Below are positions 45,236 through 54,675 of a DNA stretch of 64,000 nt, one piece after another. Source of the DNA: Rapana venosa (Eukaryota > Mollusca > Gastropoda > Neogastropoda > Muricidae); assembly GCA_028751875.1 (NCBI GenBank), contig CM054135.1, positions 4,121,189 to 4,185,188 of the forward strand, in the 5' to 3' direction. Position numbers and translations under genes: made by a program. Within the stretch, counting starts at the first letter, position 1, and every line of letters begins with the position of its first letter. Under the pieces are notes generated by a model, which was given only the letters and a program-made list of their open reading frames with translations, was not told the DNA's origin and did no database searches.

Positions 45236-45532
45236 GTAAGGTAAGGTAAATGAGTCCCATAACCTATAAGGTCGTAGGGGAGCGAGGCGTCAGAGACCTC
45301 ACTTCTCTAGGGTCAGCATATTGAGGGCGGCGCCCATCTCCTCTCCCTCGCTGCTTTACCTTTCCCTGACCCTAAAGAGGCAGGTACCCATTTACAGCTG
45401 GGTGAACTGGGGGAACTGTACTGAAGCCAAGGCGCGCAAACGGTCACCCATCCAACTGGTAACCACGCTCGACGCTGCTTAACTTGGCTGGGGGAAAGCG
45501 AGTGCTCCGACCACTGAGCTATCCCGTCCCCT
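45236..45532 (-). repeat. SINE-5S copy, full length
   Basis: The plus strand begins with the GGTAAGGTAAGGTAAA tail and ends with GAGCTATCCCGTCCCC, the reverse of the tRNA-like head. The 5S-like block is at about 45438-45490. Confidence 0.85.
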
Positions 45533-45971
45533 AATGACTACATGAATAGTTGGGGGAAAAGAAGAAGGAAGACTGTACATTTTTTACGTGCATTATTTTA
45601 AAAAAAACAAACAACAACAACAGCCCGTGGTCATGCCGGAGGACCTATCAGAATAAGTAGCATCCTCACTGGAAATTCTGTGCTAGAAACTTCCTCTTTT
45701 CTATCACTCTCTTTGTTTCTGCCTTGTCCCTTTCCTTCCTGCCAATATCCTTCTCGTCTATTTTCTGCCTTCTTGGTCCATTCTCCCGACTGTTTTTCCT
45801 CCAGAAAGACTTATAACATAACAACTCGCTATCTCTCATGCTGAAGTCAGATGCGCTGGGCCTGACTTGTCAGATGTTTTAACGGCAGTGAGACGCATTT
45901 TCGCTCATTATAACAGACAACAATGGTTCCTGTCTGAGCGTTCGACGAACAAATTTAAAACAACAACAACA

Positions 45972-46005
<34 letters not shown>

Positions 46006-46065
46006 AAACAACAGCAACAACAACCAATAACAAACAACCAAAAACCAAAACCCCCCAAAACCCCT
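45533..46065. other. gene 1 intron, CAA repeat, nothing else recognised
   Basis: A CAA/CAG-type trinucleotide run lies at 45960-46022, just after the splice donor of the lectin exon in transcript direction. Confidence 0.6.
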
Positions 46066-46070
46066 CTAAC

Positions 46071-46306
46071 ATGTTATTAATGTAGACGTCTTCCAAGGAA
46101 ACTTGAAGTTGTATGGTTCTGTGCAGGGCAATGACCATGAACTTCTGGTTGTAGCTGAGGCTGTGACTGAGGATGCTGTCCACCAGACTCCACTGCTGGC
46201 TGGTGTGGAAAGCAGCCAGCGCAGCGCCTCGCTGTTGACACGCCGCGTACACTTTGTCCTCGTCCTCCACCATCACCACAAAGAAGCAGCTGCCTTTGTC
46301 TGCAAT
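46071..46306 (-). CDS. GRL101-like gene 1, exon encoding the N-terminal half of the C-type lectin domain
   Basis: The acceptor GGGCCAG gives a phase 0 start: IADKGSCFFVVM follows on from CGLEQ of the exon at 49750. The C-x(n)-C-x-x-x-G-A-x-L-A-x-x-H pattern of C-type lectins is clear (YAACQQRGAALAAFHTSQQW). The exon end is less sure. The AT|GTTAGA donor at 46071 gives the phase needed for exon 44439; a site a few bases further on is the alternative. The domain is split over three exons. Confidence 0.75.
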
Positions 46307-46324
46307 CTGGCCCATGAAAACTAT

Positions 46325-46782
46325 TATGGTGGTGGTGGTGGTGGTGGTGGTGGTGGTGGTGGTGAGAAGAAGGGGGAGGACTAGGAAAGTGATGGAGAAA
46401 GAAGAAGAAGAATTCGAAAAAGAATTTGGAGAAGATTTTAAGAAGATTTTGAAGAAGAAGGAGGAGGAGGAGAAGGAGGAGGAGAAGAAGAAGAAGGAGA
46501 AGGAGGAGGAGAAGAAGAAGGAGGAGGAGGAGAAGAAGGAGGAGGAGGATGAGAAGAAGAAGAAGGAGGAGGAGAAGAAGAAGAAGAGAAGGAGGAGGAG
46601 GAGGAGAAGAAGAAGAATGAGGAGGAGAAGAAGGAGAAGGAGGAGAAGAATGAGGAGGAGGAGGAGGAGAAGAAGAAGAAGAAGAAGAAGAAGAAGAAGA
46701 AGAAGAAGAAGAAGAAGAAGAAAAAGAAGAAGGAAGAAGAAGATGAAGAAGAGGAAGAAGAAGAAGGAGGAGGAAGAGGAGA

Positions 46783-46813
<31 letters not shown>

Positions 46814-46821
46814 AGAAGAAT
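46325..46821 (+). repeat. GGT run and GAA/GGA polypurine tract
   Basis: GGT repeats (46325-46362) are followed by more than 400 bases of almost pure purine GAA/GGA sequence. In the gene 1 transcript it is a polypyrimidine stretch just upstream of the lectin exon acceptor. Confidence 0.95.
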
Positions 46822-46883
46822 GAAGTAGTTAACATAGCATACACGTTCATACACTAAAACATGCAATAGTAAAGACGATGTAC

Positions 46884-46905
46884 ACACACACACACACACA
46901 CACAC

Positions 46906-46994
<89 letters not shown>

Positions 46995-47007
46995 CACACA
47001 CACACAC
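46884..47007 (+). repeat. CA microsatellite
   Basis: About 120 bases of CA repeat with two AACA interruptions, directly before a SINE-A head. Confidence 0.95.
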
Positions 47008-47011
47008 TGGG

Positions 47012-47360
47012 GAACGGGATAGCCTAGTGGTCAGAGTGATGTATTTGTGATCTGCTGACCCGGATCTGCTAACCCGGGTTCGAATCTCGTTCAAGAGGAT
47101 TTTTCCTCTGGAGCTAATATCAGTGCCGGCTGCACTCTCCCCCAAAGTCCTTAGGATGAGACTATAAACCTAGGTCCCATGAGCGAACGCACGCAGAACA
47201 TCTTGCGCACACGTTAAAACCCGTTCCGCTTTTTCGGAAGAGTAGGCCATTGTGTGCCGGTGGGAACAGATGACAAAATTTACAAAACTGCATACACATG
47301 GGAACTGGATGAAAAAGCACATGAGTGCTTGTTCCATTATCCTCGAAATAAAAGAATAAT
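47012..47360 (+). repeat. SINE-A copy, full length
   Basis: Head GGGATAGCCTAGTGGTCAG with B box CCGGGTTCGAATC, then body and ATTATCCTCGAAATAAAAG end. A short internal duplication in the head repeats the ATCTGCT-ACCCGG segment. Confidence 0.85.
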
Positions 47361-47529
47361 AATTATAGTAACAACACACACACACATACACTGACATGAA
47401 TTTGTACACAATGCAAATAACAAAAACTGGTAGTAATTATCCTATTAATACCATAACACAACTACACATGTACACATTAGATTTTTTTAAAAATAATGAC
47501 AGTTGTGAGATCAGGTGGTAAGCTCTTTT

Positions 47530-47645
47530 CATCCTGGAAGTGGGAATGTGGCTAGCTTAAAGGTGGGGGTAAACGGTTACATTTGCAAAAATCTCACTAT
47601 TGATGAACCTTGGAGCTCTAGCCAAGGAACAAAGAAAACCCTTCC
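47530..47645 (+). repeat. SINE-D 3' domain fragment
   Basis: AAAATCTCACTATTGATGAA and CCTTGGAGCTCTAGCCAAGG, with an AAAG tail. Confidence 0.7.
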
Positions 47646-47739
47646 ATACAAACAAATAATTAAACCTCTGTACAAAAGCAAGACAATTCTGCTAATGTGT
47701 TTTGTTTGCAATTTAATTTAATTCTTATTATTCTATTTT

Positions 47740-47880
47740 GGCAAGAACTGAATAAGCGCTCTTGTGCTTTTTTTTTTTTACATCTAGTCTCTATGCGCGT
47801 CCAGTTTTATGAATGTTGTCATCGCTCCCACCAGCTTATGATGACCTACTCTTCTGAAAGGTGGAACAGGTAGGCAGCAA
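47740..47880 (-). repeat. diverged SINE-A 3' part
   Basis: The plus strand has AATAAGCGCTCTTGTGC, poly-T, ACATCTAGTC and GACCTACTCTTCTGAAAG, the reverse of the SINE-A 3' half. Confidence 0.6.
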
Positions 47881-47929
47881 GTAGCCTACATCAAAAGGGA
47901 TATAATTATTGCAATGACAATATTAGTTT

Positions 47930-48405
47930 GTTTTCTATAGCAATGTTGATCAAATTTCATTTTGTTACATGTAGAAAGCATACTGACATGGTCAAACAAC
48001 TTTGACAATATATTTTGTCCTCTTAAGAGCAGTGTAAATCAGCCTACATTTCCTTATATGTTAAAAAAACAAACACCAACCAAACAAAATGTATTGACAT
48101 GATGAAACAACTTTGACAATATTCTATCCTTTAAGAGCAGTGTTAATCAATCTATTTCTGTTTTAGGAAGAAAACATTATGAACTGATCAGACAACTGTG
48201 ACAATATACAATAAAGCAATGTGCATCAACGTACATTGCATTTATGTAGAAAGCATATTGGCCTGATGACACAACTTTGACAATATATATTGTCTGCATA
48301 AAACAATGTGAATCAACCTACATGATTATCGTTTTATGCAGAAAACATATTGACATGACACAAGAACTTTGACAATATCTTTTGACTTTTTTTTTTAAAG
48401 CAGTG
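47930..48405 (+). repeat. tandem repeat of about 100 bp
   Basis: Five to six diverged units share TATTGACATGA, AACTTTGACAATAT, AAGAGCAGTGTAAATCA and CCTACAT. One further unit lies in the loop of the neighbouring inverted-repeat element (48945-49010). Confidence 0.8.
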
Positions 48406-48483
48406 AATTTCTCCTAGCTCAAAATATAACACACACTACGCCTGTATTGAAGCTATTCATACAATACAACAAAACCAATTTTA

Positions 48484-48780
48484 GGGGATGGGATAGCTCA
48501 GTGGTCGGAGCACTCGCTTTCCCCCAGCCAAGTTAAGCAGCATCGAGCATGGTTACCAGTTGGATGGGTGACCGTTTGCACGCCTTGGCTTCAGTACAGT
48601 TCCCCCAGTTCACCCAGCTGTAAATAGGTACCTGCCCTCTTTAGGGTCAGGGAAGATAAAGCAGCAAGGGAGAGGAGATGGGCGCCGCCCTCAATATGCT
48701 GGCCCTAGAAAGTGAGGTCTCTGGTGCCTCGCTTTCCTACCACCTTATAGGTTATGGGACTCCTTTACCTTTTACCTTTT
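48484..48780 (+). repeat. SINE-5S, best copy: tRNA-like head fused to 5S rRNA-derived block
   Basis: The head ATAGCTCAGTGGTCGGAGCA resembles a tRNA A-box region. It is followed by AGTTAAGCAGCATCGAGCA, GGTTACCAG and TTGGATGGGTGACCG, which line up in order and spacing with box A, intermediate element and box C of 5S rRNA genes. A GC-rich body and a TTTACC-repeat tail follow. Other copies are at 800, 42655, 43330 and 45236. Confidence 0.8.
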
Positions 48781-49189
48781 AACCATGATCAATCCAAGGG
48801 AAACTACTCGTGCTGCTAGCTAAATCAGTCTCCTTTCAAATGACTTTTCCCTTTTAACTGTCAGTTTCTTTGTGTGTATGCTTTTGGGGTTTTTTTCTCA
48901 CATCACAGTGAGTTGACAATTTTTTAAAATTTGTATAAACCTACATGATTCTCCTTTTATGCAGAAAACATATTGACATGACAAGAGAACTTTGACGATA
49001 TATATGTCACCATTTTGGTCTTGAAAAATTGTCAACTCACTGTGCTATGAAAAAAACTTCCAAAGGCATAAACACAAAGAAACCCGACAGTTAAAGGGAA
49101 AGAAATCATTTTAAAGGAGACTGTTTAAGCTAGCAGCACGAGTAGTTTCCCTTGGATTGATCATTGTTAAGTGTTTAAAATTGTTTTTG

Positions 49190-49590
49190 TTATATTTCAT
49201 TTCATTTCATTTCATACCACTTTAAGTCAGATTTCTCTCTGTAAAATTCGGGCTGCTCTCATCGGGGAGAGCGCGTTGCCTCAAGAGCAGCGCCACCCTT
49301 TTTTTTTTCTTTTTCCTGTCTGCAACTGTATTTGTTTCCCTATCAGAGTGGCTTTTTTCTACAGAATTTTGCCAGGGACAACTCTCTTGTTACCGTGGGT
49401 TCTTTTACGTGTGCTAAATAATTATGTGTAACACAGGGGACCTTGGTTTATCGTCTCATCCGAAAGACTAGCGCCCAGACCACCACTCATGGTCTAATGG
49501 ATGGGGGGAAAGTTTTTCGGGTCCAAACGGGGTACGAACCACCGCACAATTCCAACCCGGACTTTTTGCTTTCTAGACAGGCATGTTATA
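49190..49590 (-). repeat. SINE-B copy, minus orientation
   Basis: The plus strand reads from the ATTTC-repeat tail (TTTCATTTCATTTCATACCA) through ACAGAATTTTGCCAGGGACA to CTAGACCACTGATCCATG, the reverse of the tRNA-like head at 62345. Confidence 0.8.
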
Positions 49591-49749
49591 TCTAGACCAC
49601 TGATCCATGTATGAATAGCTTCAATACAGGTGTAGTGTGTGTTATGTTTTGAGCTAGGAGACAAGGTCATTGAGTTAAACAGTTTAGAGGCTGAGAGACA
49701 TGGAAAAGGAAGGGGGAAATGATAGGAGGGAAGGTGGCAGCTTACTTAC

Positions 49750-50321
49750 TTGCTCCAGTCCACACTGGTCAGAATGGTAAGGGCAGTGAGTTTCGTCCTC
49801 ACTGTCCGCACAGTTGGAGATCAGGTCACAGGGGAAGTGCAGGTACAGCTCTGGCCACACCATTCTAGAGCAGTTCCACTGGCTGCCCACCTGCCGGGGT
49901 CTTCTTCTTGGCTGATGGAAGGAGTACACCAGGTTTAAGGGTTTGTATCTCCCAGCGTACAATATCGATACAGACATGCTTCTGTTGCTAAAGGTATCCA
50001 ATTCTGCACCACGGGAGATAATCTCTTCAGAAAGCAACCAATCAGGAAAGATGACAGGGGTTTGATACAGTTCCCTCCCCTTGTGAAGCTCTTGGCCACA
50101 CGGGCCCACAAAAATGAAGGGTTTTTCAGTATTTATGTAACCCTGCTTCGATTGGTTGGCACTGACAAACACCAGTTGGTCCTTTGGCACTGTTAGGGTG
50201 AGGCAGCTGCAGCAGGCAATGGGGTCGTACCAGTTTGGGAGCGACTGTATAACACCTGGAAAAGTGAGCCAGCAGCCAAAATGACTGAGGATGTCTAACC
50301 AGCCGTGCCTTCTTCCACAGT
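49750..50321 (-). CDS. GRL101-like gene 1, exon with CUB domain and LDLa repeat
   Basis: The acceptor ATATTTGACAG and donor CAA|GTAAGTAAG are both good. Two leading bases complete a Asp codon with exon 51065-51658, and the end is phase 0. It encodes a CUB-like sandwich (DCGRRHGWLDILSHFGC, then YDPIACCSCLTLTVPKDQLV and a closing SVSILYAGRYKPLNLVYSFH). An LDLa-type repeat follows (WNCSRMVWPELYLHFPC, then NCADSEDETHC). It is an extracellular, probably ligand-binding, region. Confidence 0.75.
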
Positions 50322-50457
50322 CTGTCAAATATATAGGGAACATCACATGTGTGCCCATGTGCTGTGTGTACAACTTCATTGCATAAGTACTGGATGAAGG
50401 CACTGCATGCTGGTGCATGCGCAGGGGTAGGGGCATGCGTGCATGCACACCCACGCG

Positions 50458-50465
<8 letters not shown>

Positions 50466-50545
<80 letters not shown>
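50466..50545 (+). repeat. CA microsatellite
   Basis: A CA run preceded by CG/CA alternation at 50453-50466, about 140 bases upstream of exon 49750-50321 in transcript direction. Confidence 0.95.
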
Positions 50546-50547
<2 letters not shown>

Positions 50548-50714
50548 GAGCCTTATTGCAACATAACAACTTTCTCCCAGAAAACCAGGAAAAGAGAAGC
50601 TTCTGTACCACTTCAGTGCTCATTACCCCTATTTTGCTTTTCTTCAGTGTAGTTACTTAGTCGTCTCACTCCTTGTTACAATCATGCACTGATTATTTTA
50701 CTACTTTTTATGTT

Positions 50715-50985
50715 ATTTGTTTTATTCTTTTATATCGAGGATAATGGAATAAGCACTTATGTCCTTTTTTTTTTTTTACATCAAGTCCCTGTGTATATGC
50801 GGTTTTGTCAATTCTGTCAACTGTTCCCACTAGCACACAATGGCCTACTCTTCCGAAAAGTGGAACAGAATGTAATGTAATCGCAAGATGTTCTGCGTGA
50901 GTTCGCACACGGGGGCCTCGGTTTATGGTTTCATCCGAAGGACTTTGGGGGGAGAGTGGAGTCGGCACTGATGTTAACTTCCCAT
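50715..50985 (-). repeat. SINE-A copy, 5'-truncated, minus orientation
   Basis: The plus strand starts TTTATATCGAGGATAATGGA and ends at GGCACTGATGTTAACTT, where the LINE tail at 50986 begins. Confidence 0.8.
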
Positions 50986-51064
50986 CCTGTCAGTATTGTA
51001 ATTGCCCTTCATGGGATGATTAAAGTGTTTTTGACTTGACTTGACTTCACTTCACTTCACTTAC
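50986..51064 (+). mobile_element. 3' end of the Rex1-like LINE, abutting a splice donor
   Basis: TGTCAGTATTGTAATTGCCC, TTCATGGGATGATTAAAGTG and TTTTTGACTTGACTTGACTT are the same as the 3' end at 21180-21240. They are followed by TTCAC pentamers up to 51062. On the minus strand these pentamers form the GTAAGTGAAGTGAAG donor of exon 51065-51658. Confidence 0.8.
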
Positions 51065-51658
51065 CCAGAGTCGCTGACAGACGACGTAGCCATAAACCGT
51101 GATCAGCAACAGCAGCAGCCCTGTCTACAGCAGCGAATTCCAGCCTTGCCCAGGCCGCCTCATTTATGGGCTCCATCACCACTACGAGGCTGTTTGTCCA
51201 GCTGAGGATTTCTCTGCTCTGGTTGAAGAATCTGCCAATGTCCATTTCTGGGTACAGGCGTTTTCCTGTCGCCCAGTAAATCGTCATGGGGACGCACTGC
51301 AGGAAGACTTGCAGTCTGATGATCTTTCCTGCGGGAACGCTCAGTTTCAGGTAGCACTTGTGCAAACCTCCGTGGCTGAAATCGAGCACGACTTGGTTCC
51401 CTGCACCAAGCTGTTGGTGGTCATCGTGGCCGTTAGGTGTTAACGTCGAGGAGTTTGTGGAACACTGGACGGCAGTTCCCACCAGTTCCCTCAATGATAT
51501 GGAGGCGGGGTCTTCTTCGCTCTGGAGGAGGTCGGTGGTGTTGAGACTGGTGTTGTTTTCGTTGTTGTTGGTGTTCTTCTTCTTCTCGATCAGTATAGGA
51601 ACATGTTCAGAATCGCTGTGTTCTTGAGAAAGTGAGGATGAAGTTGTAGGCATGGTCA
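51065..51658 (-). CDS. GRL101-like gene 1, first visible exon, CUB-like domain
   Basis: Acceptor ATTTTACAG; donor CTCTGG|GTAAGTG. It starts with two bases of a split codon, so at least one upstream exon (signal peptide) is missing. A Ser/Thr/Asn-rich linker ([14 protein letters not shown]) leads to a CUB-like region ([20 protein letters not shown], then [14 protein letters not shown] and [19 protein letters not shown]). It ends in phase 1, which fits exon 49750-50321. An alternative frame near the end encodes a hydrophobic [15 protein letters not shown] stretch, but it has an upstream stop and would not splice in frame. Whether this exon belongs to the same transcript rests on phase and domain logic only. 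Confidence 0.65.
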
Positions 51659-51679
51659 CTGTAAAATTAATGAGACAGG

Positions 51680-51685
51680 TGTGTG

Positions 51686-51720
<35 letters not shown>

Positions 51721-51905
51721 GTTTGTGGGCGCGCGCGTGCGTGCGTGCGTGTGTGTGTGTGTGTGTGTGTAAGTGTGTGTGCGTGCGTGCGCGCGTGTCT
51801 TCAATTTTACGTCTGTTCACTTAAAGTGATATTAGACGATAAAGACGATAAAGATAGACGCGTGCGCGCGTGCGTGTGCGTGTCTGCTTATCTGTCTGTC
51901 TATGT
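51680..51905 (+). repeat. TG/CG microsatellite cluster
   Basis: GT runs with GCGC interruptions from just upstream of the first visible exon of gene 1. Confidence 0.9.
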
Positions 51906-51924
51906 GTCTGTGTTTCTGTCTGTC

Positions 51925-52185
51925 AAAGTCAAAGTCAAACTTTTATTTTCAGATGGTACTTTCAATAAGCAGTGCATTTGCTTTTTGTTCATCAAGCCAT
52001 CTATCTAAAGAAAAAAAGGAGCGAGAAAAAATAATACATATGCAGACAGAATAAAAACCTAATCAATGATAGACCACACAAATCAAACGAGAGAAGACAA
52101 TAATATATGCAGAACATAGAATTAAAAATAAAACAAACAAACAAAAACCTGAACGATGTTAAACCATACAAATCAAATAAATCTG
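51925..52185 (-). repeat. LINE/SINE 3'-end family E, minus orientation
   Basis: Reverse of the 39970 copy, with a clearer tail of GTCAAA repeats (minus strand TTTGAC). It flanks gene 1 in inverted orientation to 39970-40160. Confidence 0.7.
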
Positions 52186-52309
52186 CCTAGCTGTCTGTCT
52201 GTGTGTCTGTCAGTCTGTCGGGAGGGAGGGAGGGAGGGGGCAGGAGGAAGGCGGGTGGGGGGGGGGGGGGGAGGAGATTCAGAACAAAACCAGGCAAGTT
52301 TCTTTGTTT

Positions 52310-52950
52310 ATTTATTTTTCGTTCTTCGACCGGAGCTTTGAAGTTCACCAATGGTGGTATCTTGCGTATTCATTCCTTTATTTCTTTAACCTTTTATATC
52401 GAGGATAATGGAATAAGCGCCCATTTGCTTTTTTTACATCCAGTCCCCGTGTGTATACGGTTTTGTACATTTTGTCATCTTTTCCCACCGGCACACAATG
52501 GCCTACTCTTTCGAAAAGCGGAACAGGATTTAACGTGTGCGCATGATGTTCTGCATGCGTTCACACACGGGGCCTCGGTTTATAGTCTCATCCGAAGGAT
52601 GCGACCTTTTGCCCCCTTCCCAGCTGCATTCCGCCTTCAGGGATAAAGTCTAAACGTGACACCGAGATGTGACATGCATTCTTTCACATCTTATCACCCG
52701 CTCCTACCAGCAAGCAACGGCCTTCTCTTTCGAAGGGCAGAGCGGGGTTTAGAGTATGCGCAAGATTTTCTACGCATATACATACACGGGACCGCGGTTA
52801 ACAGTCTCATCTACAAGGCTTTTCAGGAGTGGAGTCAGTACTGAAAATAACTCCAGGCGAAAAATCCCACTCAAACCGTTGTTGTGCTAGTGGCGCAAAC
52901 CCCAGCCGTCATAGCGCGAGCTCCACGCTCTAACCGCTAGGCTATCCCGT
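52310..52950 (-). repeat. SINE-D 3' domain, SINE-A copy and a second, diverged SINE-A, all minus
   Basis: 52315-52370 is SINE-D tail (AAGTTCACCAATGGTGGTAT), 52378-52610 is SINE-A body, and 52660-52950 is a diverged SINE-A including a head (CTAACCGCTAGGCTATCCCG). Confidence 0.75.
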
Positions 52951-53324
52951 ACCCTTGGTTTATTCCTTTGTCTACCTTTTGGTTTGTGAGCCCATTTTTC
53001 TGTTTGTCTCTCACAGCATCTTTTGGTTGTCTGTCATAAAGCAAAACTGTGTTACGCTGCTGTTAGACGTTGGACAAGTCAGGCCCGCCTCATTCGGATT
53101 TCGGTTTGAGAGAGAATTGTTAAGGCAGGAGAATGGGCCAGAAAATAGACAAGAAGGGGGATAACAGGAAGAAAAGGGACCAAGACGGAAAACAAAGAGA
53201 GGGATAGAAAAGAGGGAATTCCTAGCACATATTTTCTAGAATATGGGAAGGTTACTTGTACTGACAGACGCCAGGCGTCCCTATAGGGGTTAAAGGGAAT
53301 GTAACTGCTAGTGTTTCAAAATGT

Positions 53325-53815
53325 TTGCTTTTTAAGATCAGCCTATTCTTCCAGAGCTGTGTTGTATCTACGCTCCTGTATGGTTCTGAGTGCTGGAGGA
53401 TGACGGAAGCGGATCTTACCAAACTTCGATCCTTTCACACCGTATGCCTCCGAGGAATTCTCCGGATCTTTTGGCCAGAGAAGATCTCCAATGAAGACCT
53501 ACTACGGAGATGCAGGCAAGAGGACATGGGAACCATCATCACCAGACGACGGTGGAAGTGAATTCGGCACATCCTCCGAAGAGACCCACAGTCAATCACA
53601 AGAACAGCATTGCACTGGACCCCAGAAGGAAGGAGAAAGAAAGGAAGACCAAAAGCAACGTGGAGGAGGACTGTAGAAAGTGAGATGAAGGCCATGCAGC
53701 ACTCTTGGGGATCAGTGACTAGGATGGCCCAGGACAGGCAGGAGTGGAAGCGCTTTGTTGCTGCCCTACACACCACTGGGTGTAATGGTTGATGATGAAT
53801 GATGATGATATTCTT
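53325..53815 (+). mobile_element. LINE C-terminal fragment (RTE-like, distinct clade)
   Basis: The frame reads SCVVSTLLYGSECWRMTEAD, then LRGILRIFWPEKISNEDLL, and after a shift HILRRDPQSITRTALHW, GRRKKGRPKATWRR and EWKRFVAALHTTGCNG. An ATGATG-type tail follows. It is 5'-truncated and inactive. Confidence 0.8.
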
Positions 53816-53819
53816 CACA

Positions 53820-54208
53820 TACTAAAATTTTATTTTTATTTAATAAAGAAATGTCTATATTGATTTTTAAGAATTACAATTCTAGTATTTGTTTTGTCAG
53901 AATGAGCTTGTAATGATATACCTTTGACATATATACACTGCTATGTTCATAATACAAGTTGTTTTAAATAAAATAACAGATAAAGGCCTATTCACGTTTT
54001 AGTACAAACAATCAATATTATAGTAATATCAGCTGGCTTATGTTATGGATTGTTTACATGGCTGTAATGTTTCCATAATGAGGACAAACTAAAAGTTTAT
54101 CATAGAGTTGAGATAACAATCTTAAAAATCATAATTTATGTTTAGTTTATTCTGTTATTATTATTAGAAAAGACGTTGACTTATTTGACTGATACGGCAT
54201 TGGCATTG

Positions 54209-54254
<46 letters not shown>

Positions 54255-54670
54255 GATAAAGACATTAATAATGATAAAATTGTAAAGATGATAATAATAA
54301 TGATAACTGTAAGGAACATTGTCATCATTAAATTTTGTTTTCTCCTACATATTGTGTTCTTCTGTCAGCTTTTGTCCTCATTCTTTTCTTAAAATTACGA
54401 TTTAATAGAGGAGTCAATAAGAATAAAAGATAACACGCATACAAAAAAAAATCCATTCAGTCTTAGAGAGAAGAATGAAATAGGTAAATAAATAAATAGA
54501 TAAATAAATCAAGAAATAAATATATCAAGAAATAATGACTTTCTTGTTCAAAAGCCGTCATCACTGATTTTTTCCAGCCCGTCTCGTTTCAGACATACCA
54601 CAAACCGTCTAGTTTCTGACATACCACACACCGTCTAGTTCCTAACACGCCGTGCTACCTTCACCTGGCT
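53820..54670. other. AT-rich intergenic DNA between gene 1 and gene 2
   Basis: It holds an ACT trinucleotide run (54212-54254) and ATAA-rich sequence. A three-fold imperfect repeat of CCGTCTAGTTTCTGACATACC lies at 54570-54640, just after the stop of gene 2. No gene is seen. Confidence 0.5.
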
Positions 54671-54675
54671 CCTGA

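Larger units (their letters stand above)
48410..49664. mobile_element. inverted-repeat element with a SINE in each arm and a satellite unit in the loop
   Basis: The outer arms 48412-48463 and 49609-49662 are reverse complements (CTCCTAGCTCAAAA, CTGTATTGAAGCTATTCATA). The inner arms 48782-48925 and 49030-49172 are reverse complements too (CAATCCAAGGGAAACTACTC, GTGCTGCTAGCT). Without the SINE-5S at 48484-48780 and the SINE-B at 49190-49590, outer and inner arms would join into one long inverted repeat of more than 200 bp. The loop contains one unit of the adjacent tandem repeat. A solo arm relative lies at 62092-62172. No transposase was seen. Confidence 0.7.

Noticed and set aside
46254..47145. 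Long Lys/Glu/Arg, Ser/Leu/Pro and Val/Cys-rich frames
   Set aside because: They are translations of GAA/GGA and CA simple repeats next to the lectin exon.
51065..51135. Alternative frame with a transmembrane-like [15 protein letters not shown] stretch, suggesting a membrane anchor and gene end
   Set aside because: That frame has a stop just upstream and leaves the exon in a phase that does not fit exon 49750-50321. The other frame fits both ends.
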